A stretch of 64,000 bases of DNA from Bugula neritina (taxonomy: Eukaryota; Bryozoa; Gymnolaemata; Cheilostomatida; Bugulidae). Each line of letters opens with the position of its first letter. Within the stretch, counting starts at the first letter, position 1. Below, one piece after another: positions 1-12,504 of this stretch. The stretch spans positions 3,751,038 to 3,815,037 of the forward strand of contig OZ037772.1 of NCBI GenBank assembly GCA_964035545.1, in the 5' to 3' direction. A program made the position numbers and the translations under genes. Below the pieces are notes generated by a model, which saw nothing but the letters and a program-made list of their open reading frames with translations, had not been told where the DNA came from and did not search any database.

Positions 1-1349
1 AAGTGTTACATAAGAGTTGTGACTATTGACTATTATAGACAGGGTTGTAAGAATGTGGACACAGTTTTAGGATTTCTTATTTTAGGAATCCAATACTTTA
101 GTTATGTTATGATAGCATTAACTTAGCAGAAGCTTTGGTGGAATTTGATATAATGCTTAATTACTACTCAAAGCAGAATAGTTTAGTATTTTTTTTAAAA
201 AGAACATAATATTATATTTGTATTTTCTTATAAATAAATGTTTATTATACATGCTGGTCATAAAAGTCAATTCATTATATGGTATACAAAATTACATCTG
301 TAAATAAACATGTGCATGCTGCAGCTGAAAAATTACAAATAAAATGAGAAGGAAACAAAACGTATTCAACTGGATGAGTCATCAGATGACATTGCTGTAT
401 AAAATGACGAATTAGGAAAGAGAAAGCCTGTGGAAACAAAGCAACACTGAACTACAATGTGGCTAACAAATACCAGGTCAGCAGAAATAATATCAAAATC
501 AATAAATAAAATACCAAGAGGTGTGAAATGTCAATATAAGTACACATAGAAAAAATAGGTGATATACAGAATAAAAAGTAACAGTTTAATATTGATAAAG
601 CTTTTCATTTTCACACAAATATCTTTACAAGGCATTATTGTATATATAACTATTTGTATTAGAAGAGAGAAACAATATAATTTAGTATGCTCACATGGAA
701 CTATAGAAGGAAATGTCAGCTAGAAGAGGAAGGAAATGGAGGTCAAGGCCAGCACGCAATGTCAAGGTCAACTGGAAGAAAGTAGTTTTAGGTCACGACT
801 TGTCATTCTCAAACATGGCGGCTAGTTTGAGCACACTTTTGAACTAGAAAAGGAAGGAGGCGGGGAGACCACAGAACCCTCTGGGGAGGGAGGTAAAACA
901 CGCTTCAGCTACAAAGCAAGAGTTGAAAAGAGAAATAATTGAAAAAAGTTGAAATTTTACTCCATTTGATCAAAAATGAACAGATATTATTAAAAAAAAT
1001 TTCCACAGATTTTAAAGCTGCTATTCCAGGACAACTATAGCATATTATAATTATATTATCACCTCATTATATAATAATCATATTACATAATATATTATAT
1101 TGTTTATATGCCACATTATCATTATATTTAATTGTAACCATACTATATTATATATATTATAAATATGGTATATTATTATATTATATACTATCCATGTACA
1201 TGACTTGCACCAAGTAGATGCTAAACGTTACCTTTTCTGTGTTGGCAACTTGGGGCACAACTCTTTTTGGTCGAAGGTCTGAAATAGATGGGGAAGAGAT
1301 GATTCACCGCCCCTAGCAGAGGCGTGATGTCAAGAGAAGAACCCGAGGC
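1..1349. other. AT-rich flank, no gene seen
   Basis: No convincing coding exon is visible on either strand. The stretch lies 3' of the minus-strand kinesin exons and probably contains their 3' UTR; a minus-strand AATAAA (plus-strand TTTATT) occurs at 241-246. Around 740-830 there is a small GC-richer island with an extended nuclear-receptor half-site TCAAGGTCA at 762-770, another AGGTCA at 790-795, and ATGGCGGC near 816-823 resembling a YY1 site. At 1030-1190 the DNA is a run of ATTATAT-like words. The regulatory reading is only a guess from short motifs. Confidence 0.4.
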
Positions 1350-2989
1350 TTAGTTACGACAACTTCTTCTTATGGTGTTGGCGGCTTTGAGAAAGATAGC
1401 TCTGTCGTATTCCTTGCCTGAAAACAGGAAACGGGTCATTGTACTTCTATAAACAAAGCATACATGAACTGTATCAGAAGCTCAAACTAACATATGTTAA
1501 TAGTAATGGAAGATATAACAATCTTAATGAGAATTAAAGGCTCTATTAATAGTAATCATTAGATATTTGAATTTGAATTGTGGGAGGCTAACACACTCAC
1601 CCTGAGTAAACATCAGTTTGAACAGAGCACTGAGGTTATCTCCAATACTGTTGAGACTAGCTATAGCCTGGGAGCACATTTCATATTGCAGGCACGGGTC
1701 TATGTCGGTAGGTTTCCTCTTTAGCGTGGCAGTTGCCGGCACCTGCACAACATGAAATAATTACCACCTGCTATCCGTTGACATATGTGAGACCAGTTGC
1801 TAGTGACATCAAATGACAGGTACTTGGTTAGCAAATTTATACAAAGGTGAGAGTTCTACTGTCACTTGATCAAAGCTTCCGACACTCTTTGCCTAGTGTG
1901 ACTCATAAATTATATATGACTTAGGCTAGCAGGTGAGCATGAGCTCATATTATAAGCTATGTAGCTCAAAACTATGCAAGCATCCTACCATAAAGAGACA
2001 CCACTACACCGCACCATTAGTATGAGAGTCTTCATAAGAACTAAAGCTACACTCAAGCCCCACCAGCATGATAGAATATGTCACAGACACTTACTATTGC
2101 ACATATAGTCTATGGATGAGAGGGTTGCAGTCAGCTTCTCTGTAGATGTATGGATACATTGAGCAAGGGCACCTTGGGCACATGCCATGCGCACATCTGT
2201 TGACAGCTGTCAAGTACATGACAGTACATATTGATGCACTGCCTTGTCTATGTTACCCAGCAGTGCCTGCGAACAAATATGGAGATATTACTCAGGAAAT
2301 GAGCAGAATTCTTTTTATTTCAGAGATTTTTACATATTCCTACATTAACAAAGGCATAAATTTTGAACATCTACATAAAATATTGGAGATATCTTAAATT
2401 TTTCTGCACAATCTGTAAATTGAACACTAAAAAAAGTTTCGACCCAACATAAAATGTCAACCATTGAAGAATCTTCTGGCTCTATAAGTTTGTATCATGA
2501 GGATATATTTATTACGATGTAATGTGATTATATGGAGTTGTCACCACAATACAAAATAGTGATAGTTTTGAGCAACAAATCTTATGGAGAAACAGCATCT
2601 TGGGAACATAGGCTTTACACTACTACATTAAAATACACACACATGTATAACAGAAATTGAACAAAATACTTTTATATTCTTATCCTAAAAATTTCAATAT
2701 TTTTTAAGTCAGTTGGGTTCTACCTTTTATATGTACACTGTTCAGTGGAATGCTTGTTTTAAACAAAGAAAGTGTTCTTTACATTCATTAATTTTAGTTG
2801 CTAAGAGAGCTAAAGTTGCAGATAGTTGTTTTCTTTTCAGATAAAACGTGTTGCATATGCACATGAATATGTTCAACTGATGATATCAATTAAAATACAA
2901 ATACCTTGCAACATAAAATAACACAACACCTGCAAAATACTGCTTACAATCGAATTTGCAGCTCAAACTGCAATATTGAGTCTACCCTG

Positions 2990-3060
2990 TGGCCCCTGTG
3001 GTGTAATGGTAGCACGCTAGCGGGTGGGAAAGTTTTTAATCAAGTTTTGGGTTTGAAATG
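2990..3060 (+). repeat. tRNA-like sequence, probable SINE head
   Basis: The stretch reads GTGGTGTAATGGTAGCACG, which resembles a tRNA A box, followed about 40 bases later by GGGTTTGAAAT, a weak B box. There is no matching 3' acceptor stem, so it is not a usable tRNA. It sits immediately downstream of kinesin exon 3075-3170 and most likely marks a tRNA-derived SINE fragment. Confidence 0.35.
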
Positions 3061-3702
3061 AAATTAGGACTCACCTGCTGACGCTGCCTTGTAGCTCTCC
3101 AGAATGCTGCCAGCAGAGATTCTACACAACTCACACTGCTGCAGTATGCAGTCAAACACCTTCCTGCTCCCTAAATTGGTTGCTATAAACAGTACAGAGC
3201 TACACGTATGAGATAAGAGTGGACTAACAGAGTAGTCTCTGAGAATATATACGAGGTATATGATCAGAGAGGAGATTATTCCAAAACAGCCGAAACTAGG
3301 TTGGTGTGAAAATAATTCTGAACTAAACTATAAGATTCCTAGGCAGATGCGAGGAGTAGTTAGTGGAACTGTTATAGTGCAGACCATACTTAGCCTTAGT
3401 AGCTAGATTACCTGGTAACCTGCTGATTGAGGGGGGTCAAGGAACTCTTCCAGCTGTCACCTGGGTTGGAGAAGACAGCCAGACACTCATGAGGTGTGTT
3501 ACTGTCAAGTAACTCTCACATGTCGGCTAGTCTCTCCTCAAACTTGGACACAGTGAAGTCTGTGTATCTATTGAGTTGTTTATCCGTTACCTTGACAACC
3601 ATAACATTGTCCACTTCTTCCTGTTCAAATACCTAGAACAGACAGACGCATGGTGTGTAACATAATTACATAAATATTTATAAATGTATATATATAAATA
3701 AA

Positions 3703-3775
3703 CAAGTGTATGTGAGTGTATGTGTGTGTGTGGTGCGTGAGTGGTCTGTGTGTGCGTGCATGTATCTGTGTGTAT
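3703..3775. repeat. TG-rich microsatellite
   Basis: Imperfect TGTGTG/TGAGTG run in a kinesin intron. It opens short ORFs on both strands that are repeat artefacts. Confidence 0.8.
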
Positions 3776-6347
3776 TATTGACACAATCAAAGGCAAAATT
3801 CAACCTAAACAATTTTATCAATAGCTGGGTAGAAAGTACGGATCACATAATTTTTGTGAAAAAAAAACTTCTACACACGATAATTGAAAAACTAAAATAG
3901 AAATGCATATTTTTAATATCATCTGGTACATGCTTTAATTATGGCAGACACAAGGCATGCACAGAGAAAGATAATTTCTCAAGTAGATACTGTGGGTAAT
4001 GCTGATGTGGACACTATGAACAATGCAAGTATTATACAGGAGTTGTCTACTCTTTGAAAACAGATAACTTACTGTAAGCATTGACTTGAGTTGACTCAGT
4101 TTATTGCCTTCCCTTATAAGAAGAGCGACCTTATAAAGGTCAGTTTTACCCCGGTCCACAAAAAATAGGAGTAAATTAGACTAACATTATACTGGGTTAT
4201 TTTATCATGTAGTTTCCTTATCATACGTTACAACTTATTGGGATATGGTAGTAGAAAAATATAAAAAAGATATTTTAATTTAGGAGGAAAAACTGAAAAG
4301 TAATCAAAATCGAAGATGAGGTCTAGCCGAATAATAAGAAAATTCTCACAACAAAGTAATTAGCAATGAAGGGTCAGAGGTCAAGCATACACCAAATCTA
4401 GCAAATTTATTATCTTCAACAGCCTCTCAATGAAACCATGCCATGCCTAGTTCACCTCATAGCAACACACCACTGACGGGGTGGGGTGGGGGAAAGCATG
4501 ACTAGCAGAGACTTAGCAATTATAAACTGGAAAAAGCTCTCAAAAACACAATAAAAATAAGCATATAGACAAACTTTACCCTTTCTTCTATAATATATAT
4601 AAATTGAACACATAAATTACAACTGCAGTCAGGAGAACATAACTCTGAAAATAAAACAATGAGTTGTGTAATTCTGTATGTTGATTCCCCAGATACAGCA
4701 GGTGTAGAGCTCAAAGGATTACCAAGTGACTGATATTAATTTTTAATATTGATATAGAATGTAATATTAAGTTTTAAAGGCAGTCATAAAAATAAAAAAG
4801 AAATCAAAATAATGGTGCTGTGATGAATACAGATAATTAAAGCTGAAACTTCTGGACTTTTTAAATCCACACTATGAGAGACTACGCCGCCGTTGCAATC
4901 AACAATTGTAAATAAATGTTGTAAAAACTCATATTTATTTTTTAATCGCTTCCACAACAATGCTGAAGGAGATGAAGACTATCAGTGAAAACAACACAAC
5001 CCTTTCTCTCTTACAGATCTAGATTGAATATAGATTCACCATAATCCATTAGTGGGTATCGAGACATCAAATTACCGACCCCTACTGACTGAAGCTCACC
5101 ACTAGGAACTGAAGCTAGGCTTTTCACAGCCACTTCTTCTTTGCCTCCTTTTAGGTGTTTGAGTCCTGCAGACTGGAGAGGAAGCGCTCGACCGAGGAGA
5201 TGGTAGGTAAAGAGTCCGTCAGCACGGCAATATGTGTGCGCTGCTTTACTTACAACAGAGTGTTTAGAAATATTCCCAGCAAAAACATTTCAATCACTGA
5301 CTGTGTAGTTACAGTGAAAGTATCATAATATAATAATATATTAGTCATCATAACATTGAAGTGTACAATGATCACTAAACATATTATATGCCGAGTGATG
5401 ACCAATGTGTCTGGGAACATTAATAAATACACATCGAATGACCAATATGCTTGGGGAATACTAATGAAGACATGACTGTACACAATAAACAGGCTTACCG
5501 ATCATTCTGGCAAACAGGAAGTCTTTAGGAATGCTGGAGGACTTGTGTTTAGATGAGTCAACACCAGCGGGGTGATTAAAGTGGAAATAGTGATCACCAC
5601 CGATAATAACTCGGTCTCCCTACAGACATGATAACAGGAAATGATTCAATATTGAAAATATTACGCTAAACGAGCATAGTAAATAAACTACAAACACTAA
5701 TCTATCAGTTTCATAAACAATTTTATCACCCATATGATTGGATAGAATCAAGTAGAGTTTGTCTCCTAATGCACTTCGCAATTGCTATAAAATCGAAAAT
5801 ACTACGCTGTAGAAATTTAGTAAGTAAATTAGAAATGTTAATTGACAAGTTCTATACACGATTGCATCACACATGTAACTAAAAAAGAATTTAGCATGAG
5901 CAAGTGCATTCCAAAATATCTTACAGGTTATTCTAATACTTAAACCCCACAAGGTTCATATATACAACTAATATACATAGTACTTAAATGTTATGAGGCG
6001 TAACTCAAATAATTCTAACATAGCTGTGTTTTATTACTTTGAGTTACAACAACAGTTGTGCTCAGACTAGACTGCAGATGTGTAAGATCAGTGTGCAGAC
6101 AAAGCATCACAGTAAACATGCCTACTGTCACTGCCTTGACAAAACCATTGAACTATAATCCCCTGGAATGGCCAATGTAAATTTTAAACGTCCAAATATT
6201 TCAGCCATATTGAAGAATTCTTATTTTTGGACACCGCCTACTTTCTAATGTAAAAGTAATGGAAATTACTATACTTTGCAGTATTTATAAAACCTTTGGC
6301 ATCACACCACACAAGTGAATAATTCCAAAATCTACTCTATTTTTATC

Positions 6348-6602
6348 TGCTGGTAATAAGGATTGGCTATAGCATAAAGAAATAAAGCTGGTAGTTATAA
6401 AAATATTCTTTTTTGAAACAACAAAAGCAAGTTGATATCAAGTAAAAACCTAGTATATAATATAACATCTACTTAAATTTAGCTGCTGGTAATAATTGTT
6501 GGCTATAGAATGGAGAAATGAGGCTAGTTGTTATAAAAATATTTTACTTTAAAACAACAAAAGCAAGTAGATATCAATTAAAAACCTGATATATAATATA
6601 AG
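6348..6602. repeat. 125-bp imperfect direct repeat, two copies
   Basis: 6348-6470 and 6479-6602 share the same order of words: CTGCTGGTAATAA, TTGGCTATAG, GTTATAAAAATATT, AACAACAAAAGCAAGT, GATATCAA and AAAAACCT. The rest differs by scattered substitutions. Confidence 0.75.
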
Positions 6603-7864
6603 TAATATAAATAAAAACTAGAAATAAAAAGTCTATTGACTCTTAAAAAGAACATTTTCATTATTTCTCTGTTGACAGCTCACTTTATGTAAAACAAGTT
6701 TTTTATTTTAGACAAATTGTGTTAAAAAAAATCTTAATATATTTCAACAATGAGGTTGAGTAACGTAGAGTGGTGGTTCTCAATGTCAGTAGAAGTTTCC
6801 ATAGCATGCTTTTCAATGCCAAAAATATCGTATCCACCAATCTTCCCCTTCACTGTAAGAATGATCCTAAAATACCATTCTAATAATTTCAAGTTATCAA
6901 GCCAGTAAAACAATTCAAAAGCTTTTAATCTTTTTAGAAAACACAGGTGTACTCCAAAAACATTCAACTTGCTATGCTGTATGCTGCACAAAATGAAAAT
7001 ACTAATTCTCTCTTAAAAATGACTTGACAATTATTCAAACCTAATTAATTATGGCTGTTAAAACTGTTGTAAACTGGTAGATCTTCATTGCTGGAATTTT
7101 TACTCACATCCGTATTCTGTAGTGTAACCGGTTTCTAAGAAGAATTTTAAAAGTAACTTGCATAACAAATATAATTTTTGGACAACTTTGAAAGAATGCT
7201 AATTTTACACTATAGTTCAGAACTTAATAAAAGTCTAGATAGAGTTGAAACCAACTCTGCTAATGGAACAGCTCCTTCATGCAACCTTCCAATTTGGCCA
7301 GTGGTGTCAATATGCTGAAGATAAAAATGTTCACTGCACAGTTTTGCAGTTTCTGATAGTTCTTCTTAGCGCCTGGACACTTGCCACCATTCCTTACACA
7401 TGCTGAAATCCTTTATTTTGTTAGAGAATCTAAAATAAAAGTATATGAATACTTGAAGCTAAAGCTAAGTAAATTTAGTATACAAACTATTGATTTTTGC
7501 TGCATATTATAATGTTTTTATAAAAAAGCTTTTGCTAAATCTTAATACTAGCCAACTTCTAGTACAATTTTGTGTAAGATCTACTTTGCCTTGGATCATT
7601 TATTTGTCAACAAAACTTAAGCCTTTGGCTATATTTTATTATATACTTATATAGCGTTAGTGTTACAATTAGACTCTAATTCAAGTTGTAGTTCAGTTTT
7701 ATAGCTAAATCTTCAAATTGAAATGACCAAAAGTAAATGGGTAATGGCTATAAAAAGCTAGTCAATTTGAATTACAATAAATTAAGATTTAGATCATCAT
7801 TATGACTCAAACTAAAAGTATAGTCATTACCATATATTCATAAACCATCTTTACCATAATAATT

Positions 7865-7975
7865 GATACGGATACAATTACTAATAACTATTAGTATTAG
7901 TGTAAGTATTACTATTAGTAATAGTATTAGTATTACTATTACTATTAGTAGAAGTACTAGTATTACTCGAACTAA
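7865..7975. repeat. (TATTAGTATTAC)n microsatellite
   Basis: An irregular run of ACTATTAGT/AGTATTAC words. A similar tract occurs at 62890-62932, and the trinucleotide tract at 51131-51394 uses related ACTAGT words. Confidence 0.8.
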
Positions 7976-8591
7976 CCTCAACCTGTGAAATGAAGTGTTT
8001 CTCTCTTAGTCTTTGCTATCAACGCGCTGAATTTGAGTAATTGAAGCAATTATAAGCAAAACACTGTGATTCTGATGTTTTTTGGCCTTTCGAAACTGCG
8101 TGATAAGTGTGTTCAGAAGTATCCATTGTTAGTAATGCTTACTATTAGTATTAGTGACAAACCACGACAATTGAAAATTTAACAATGGCGGCAAACTGGT
8201 TAAAATTAAAATACTTCTCGAAAAGAGGCTCCAGTTGACGTGAAAAAATAAACAGGTCACGTGATAAACTGCCCGAAAATCTTCAAAGTGAAACTAGCAA
8301 TCCACCAATATGGCTGCTCTTTGGACGCGAGGTTACATTATAAAGCTACCGGATGTCCTTTCCAGGGTTATAGTTTCAGTTCAGTGGTTGGACCCTAGAA
8401 GTGAAATTGCATGTGATTGACCCCAACCCTGGTTTATTATGGAGCTCATACTTTTATTGTTCAAGGTCTAGATGTGTTCTCCCCCATGTTTTTACTAGAA
8501 GTGAACTTTAATTTGGTAATAAGTTTACAATAAATTGTTGTTTCGCATTGTAGAGCTTATTGTTGCCTGAATATTGTATTGAGAATATTGG

Positions 8592-8690
8592 CTTAACAAT
8601 ACCAGTGCAGCGATATGATTGACCTGACAATATCAATGCAGCGATGTGATTGGCTTGACAGTATCAGAGTAGTGATGTGATTGGCTACTC
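8592..8690. repeat. Three copies of a roughly 39-bp repeat
   Basis: Three head-to-tail copies contain TTGACAATATCA, GCAGCGATGTGATTGGC and close variants. Each ends in ATTGG or ATTGA, an inverted CCAAT-like word, just upstream of the first collagen exon. Confidence 0.6.
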
Positions 8691-9074
8691 TGTTCTGTTC
8701 TGCAGGGCCATGCCTACTTGTATTATGTGTTAATCTTGTTTTGCAGTGAACAGAAAGGAATAATGGGTCCCAAAAGACATCCGGGATCTTACCAAACTTA
8801 TGGAGAGGGAGGGTTCACCCGATGTTGATGGCCTGCCTGGTATATCCGGCAATCCTGGAGGTGCAGGAGAAAGGAGACCACCTGGTTTCCCAGGAGATAC
8901 TGGAGTTCTTGGAGAACCAGGTGATGTTTATGCTCAATTGAGTTTATTCTGTCAAGTTATGTTGGGATCTTTTTCGTTTTCGTTATTTTATGTTTGTTAT
9001 ATGGAAAAGAGGAAAAAACTCTGTCACGGAGCATTTTTGTTTTTTCAGAGAGCTTTGGATTATTTGATTATGGT

Positions 9075-9232
9075 CTACACAGGGGTGTAGATAGACTAAA
9101 CTAAACAGGGGTGTAGACAGACTAAACTACACAGGGCTGTAGACAGACTAGACTAACCAGTGGTCTAGATGGACTAAACTACATAGGGGTGTAGATGGAC
9201 TAAACTACATAGGGGTGTAGATGGACTAAACC
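9075..9232. repeat. 26-bp minisatellite, about six copies
   Basis: The unit is close to ACATAGGGGTGTAGATGGAC followed by TAAACT. It lies in an intron of collagen copy A and is absent from copy B. Confidence 0.85.
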
Positions 9233-12199
9233 TACTACGAACTTATAACTACCTTGCGTCATGACATCTCTATTCTCTCCTATAATTTGACCTTTATTTA
9301 GCGAGCATATTTCAAGTGGGCTATTCTATACTGACCAGTCACACTGTTTACTATAGCAACATAGAAATCAAGTTGAAAACTAGTTGCACCTGTTGTGATG
9401 TTATCACTGGGTGCTTACAGGTAGAGACGGAGTACCTGGACCTGTTCAGATCAGATATCAGAATAAACAAGGAGATCAAGGTCCTGCAGGTAAGAATGAG
9501 GAGTGACTCACTCTTGTTTGTGTATTTCTGTTCTTTTCAGGTATTCTGTAAAATGCTGGGGTTCTCCTCACAGCTAGTCTGCACTAAGGCAGGGAGTAGG
9601 CTGAGTAATCATATTGAATCCCAGCAGTGGTTGTTACTTCAACCGACAGGATTACTATGTATGATAGTTACTCTGACTGGTTTTCATGGATCATTTTTAC
9701 CATACTGTTTGCCACATGATGCATTGTCTGAGTAAAAACAAGGAAACAAAGAAATATATCAAAAATGTTGAAAAATTTTGTGTTCCAGAATTAATAAATG
9801 ACCACTTGTAGTGCATACTGGTGCTGCTTGGCTCATAGGATAAGCCGGACAAGCTGGAGAACCTGGTCTGCATGGCAGAAATGGAAAGATAGAAGAAACT
9901 GGACAAACTGGTATGCCTGGTCCAACTGGCTCAAGGGGATTCACAGGAGAACCCGGATCTGATGGAAGGTAATATTTGTGTTTCATTTTGCCCTATTCAG
10001 CTTCTTGGAACTTTTTATCTCTTTTGTTTTTATAATTTGTTGTCAATTTTCTCAGAGACGGTTTACCTGGAGTACCGGGTGCTGATGGTAGACCTGGGGA
10101 GCAGGGTGATCAAGGACCTCCTGGCCCCATGGGTCCAGTGGGAATCCCCGGTAACCAGGGACCTGAAGGTGCTCAAGGAGACAAGGGTGATAAGGCAGGA
10201 ACATTCTTTATTCAGTTTTCTATTTATTTCAGTTCTCTGGTTTTCCACTAGTCAATCTTTTAGTTGTTTATTTGTTTTAGTTTATTTATGTTGATACTAG
10301 AGTTGCTTCAATGACATCACATCATGTAATATATTACATAACAGTACAGTATAATACACCATAATATAATATGTTATACAATACAATATTGTTACAGAAA
10401 ATATAATTCACTAATATCTCACAGCTAAGTTGTGTCTCCTAAATATATTCATTACTATAGGGGCCAGCTGGACCACAGGGTGCTTCTGGACCAACTGGAT
10501 TGTCCGGGCCAACTGGTCCTCAGGGACCCCACGGAGCTTCTGGGAATTCCCGGCGAACAAGGACCTAAAGGTATGAATGAAGTTGAACCAAACTTTGTCC
10601 TTAGTTATTAGCCATCAACAGAATCTTGACTCTAAGAGTTATCCTACTTGGTAAGAAGGTAAGGCAACTCCTAACTCATGATAATATGAATATCATCTGT
10701 AAGACCCACTGGTTTCCAGGGACCGCAGGGATTCCCCGGAGCTCCCGGTATTGATGGTGAAAGGGGAGATGTTGGACCAGTGGGTATTGCTGGACCACCT
10801 GGGCTACGGGGTGCAGACGGCAAACAAGGAATAACTGGTTCTCCTGGTGCTATGGGTGCTATGGGACCACCTGTACCTGATGGTGCTAAGGTAAACACTT
10901 ACACTGCTAACAGGTTATTGTTACTCACCTTGTTAGTTTAGTGGTATTAAACCAATAGTCTGTATTTCTAGGGTGAACAAGGGAGAGATGGGGAAATGGG
11001 TAGTCCTGGCAGACCTGGACCTCCTGGACTTCCTGGTGAAGCCCCAGTATTTGGTTAGTTATTAGCAAAACCAAGTTATTGTTCATTACTTGTATCTTTT
11101 TCATTCTCTTTCAACTGTGTATTGGTAATATTTTGGGAATTTCATCCATAGCTTGTGATTGAAGCTTTTATTTTATTCTACCATGGGTTATGTTAGGTGC
11201 GCCCCCTATGATGATGAGTGCAATGATGTCCAACGGTAAAGGTGTACAAGCAGATGATGCAGGCGCCAACAATGAGCTCTATAATATGTACCTCAGTGAG
11301 TAATGGCCATGATGTGCTTTGATGTTGCCTGCTTTGTAGTGGAAAGGCCTTTTTGAATGCTGTTTTGGAACTCAAATGACAGACTCGTTTCAAATTGTTT
11401 ATGTTTTTGCAGACAAACAATTTTATAATTAACTGCTAGAAACTATTGTAATAAAAATAGAGACAGCTGTTGTAATGTATTTCTCCTCCTAGCATTGATG
11501 ATTGACATTCTTTCTTGATGAGTCACCTATTTAGTTCGCTTCTTCAGTCAAATGTTGCTACATTCTGACATATTATATAATGCTGATTTTATTGCTGTTA
11601 GCTTACATCACTACTTCCACCTTATTTCTCTAGAAATGTAAGTAAGAGACGGGTCCAAAGACAGCCCTGTTATAGAGACTGTAGAGAACTCTTCACTGAA
11701 AACCCAGAGTTTAAGAGTGGAACTTATTGGGTGAGAGAAGATGCTGATATGTTTCTATTTTCTCTGCTCAGAGGAAATCTGTATCCAAGTCTGATGACTG
11801 AAATTCTGTGAACATGTTTTATATTCTACAATTACTACTCCTGAGGTGTCAATATCATGTCATGTGAAGTTTCCACAGATATTTAATGTTTAAGAATAAG
11901 AGTTTTCCCATGAGTTGCCTGTATTATATAATTCTGTATATTTAACAGCTGAACAGGTTTTAGAAGTTTTATGTGATGTTTGTATTGTGTTAGTGTGAAA
12001 TGGAGAAGTTGTATTCTCTATTGTTTGTTGTCAGGTGGATACAGATGGTGGCTCCATAGCTAATGCTATCCAGGCTTACTGTCGCAAGGAAATGAAGAGC
12101 ACTTGTATCAATGTCAAGACCTCTGAGTTCGCCACCAAATCGTACGTCACCCAGCAGCTAGATAATCAGCCATTTGTTGCTTTAAACACATGGGAACAG

Positions 12200-12504
12200 T
12201 GTTATAGTTTTCAGATTTAGGGTTGATGTGCCACCAAGAGAGTCTATTTAACACTAGAGAAACTTCACCAGTTAAGTCGAGTAGATATCGTTATATTTAA
12301 TACAAGAATACATAATAAAAATCCAATGTACAACAGTAATGATACGCACGTCTATTTAGTTTACAGCACTATCCTCAACTGAGCTAGTAGCGCGAAGCGG
12401 CTACTATTACTTATCAAACAGCTTAGCTAATTGGCTAATACATTGTTCCGGGTCAATACGCAACCCTGCGTATTGTGTTGCTGGTAGCTCCACGAGCCAC
12501 CACA
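12200..12504. mobile_element. Solo LTR-like insertion with ACAG target duplication
   Basis: The 305-bp insert begins TGTTATAG and ends CCACCACA (TG...CA ends), and is flanked by ACAG at 12196-12199 and 12505-12508. The paralogous exon in copy B and the orphan exon at 28878-29045 read AACAGCACTC without it, which gives an exact empty site. The insert contains AATAAAA near its middle, as expected of an LTR polyadenylation region, and has no coding sequence. It splits the 3' end of the COLFI exon 12035-12199 from its splice donor. A related but more diverged sequence may occur at about 49805-49920. Confidence 0.75.

Larger units (their letters stand above)
1350..5619 (-). pseudogene. KIF14: KIF14-like kinesin-3, tail exons only, with internal stop
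   Basis: Seven minus-strand pieces resemble the non-motor half of a kinesin-3. Exon 5499-5619 encodes the end of an FHA domain (GDRVIIGGDHYFHFNHP). A possible exon lies at 5100-5243. The exon ending at 4073 encodes ALLIREGNKLSQL, like the EANAIS-type segment of kinesin-3 tails. Exon 3420-3632 encodes a stretch ending KFEERLADM, stop, ELLDS, matching the KFESKLAAMKELYES-like region of KIF14. Exons 3075-3170 and 1601-1742 follow, and the terminal exon 1350-1417 ends with TAA. Most boundaries have GTRAG donors and phases that join, except 3075-3170 to 1601-1742, where an exon may be missing. TGA at 3516-3518 interrupts exon 3420-3632. The motor domain and first half of the FHA are not found between 5.6 and 8.7 kb, so this looks like a 5'-truncated, inactivated copy. 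It could also be a real gene cut by an assembly error. Confidence 0.6.
5620..8590. other. AT-rich spacer without supported exons
   Basis: This is where the kinesin motor and upstream FHA exons should lie if the gene were complete, but neither strand shows P-loop, switch or FHA-like coding. It contains an approximately 125-bp imperfect direct repeat (6348-6470 and 6479-6602), a TATTAG/TATTAC microsatellite (7865-7975), and a 30-bp word near 7350-7385 that recurs near 50.87 kb. At 8180-8400 there is a CACGTG (8259-8264 area) and two ATGGCKGC words that could belong to a promoter for the collagen copy that follows; this is weak. Confidence 0.5.

Noticed and set aside
6734-6991. 85-codon minus-strand ORF
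   Set aside because: AT-rich, no recognisable motif, no splice context. Treated as chance.
7255-7400. Minus-strand open stretch GGKCPGAKKNYQKLQ as an exon of the kinesin
   Set aside because: No splice sites in phase with the FHA exon and no kinesin similarity. Kept only as a recurring word.
9840-9870. TAA in the collagen A exon near 9841-9843 as a nonsense mutation
   Set aside because: An acceptor AG (GATAAG before CCGGAC) just after the TAA would exclude it and keeps the phase, so it may be intronic. Not counted as a lesion.
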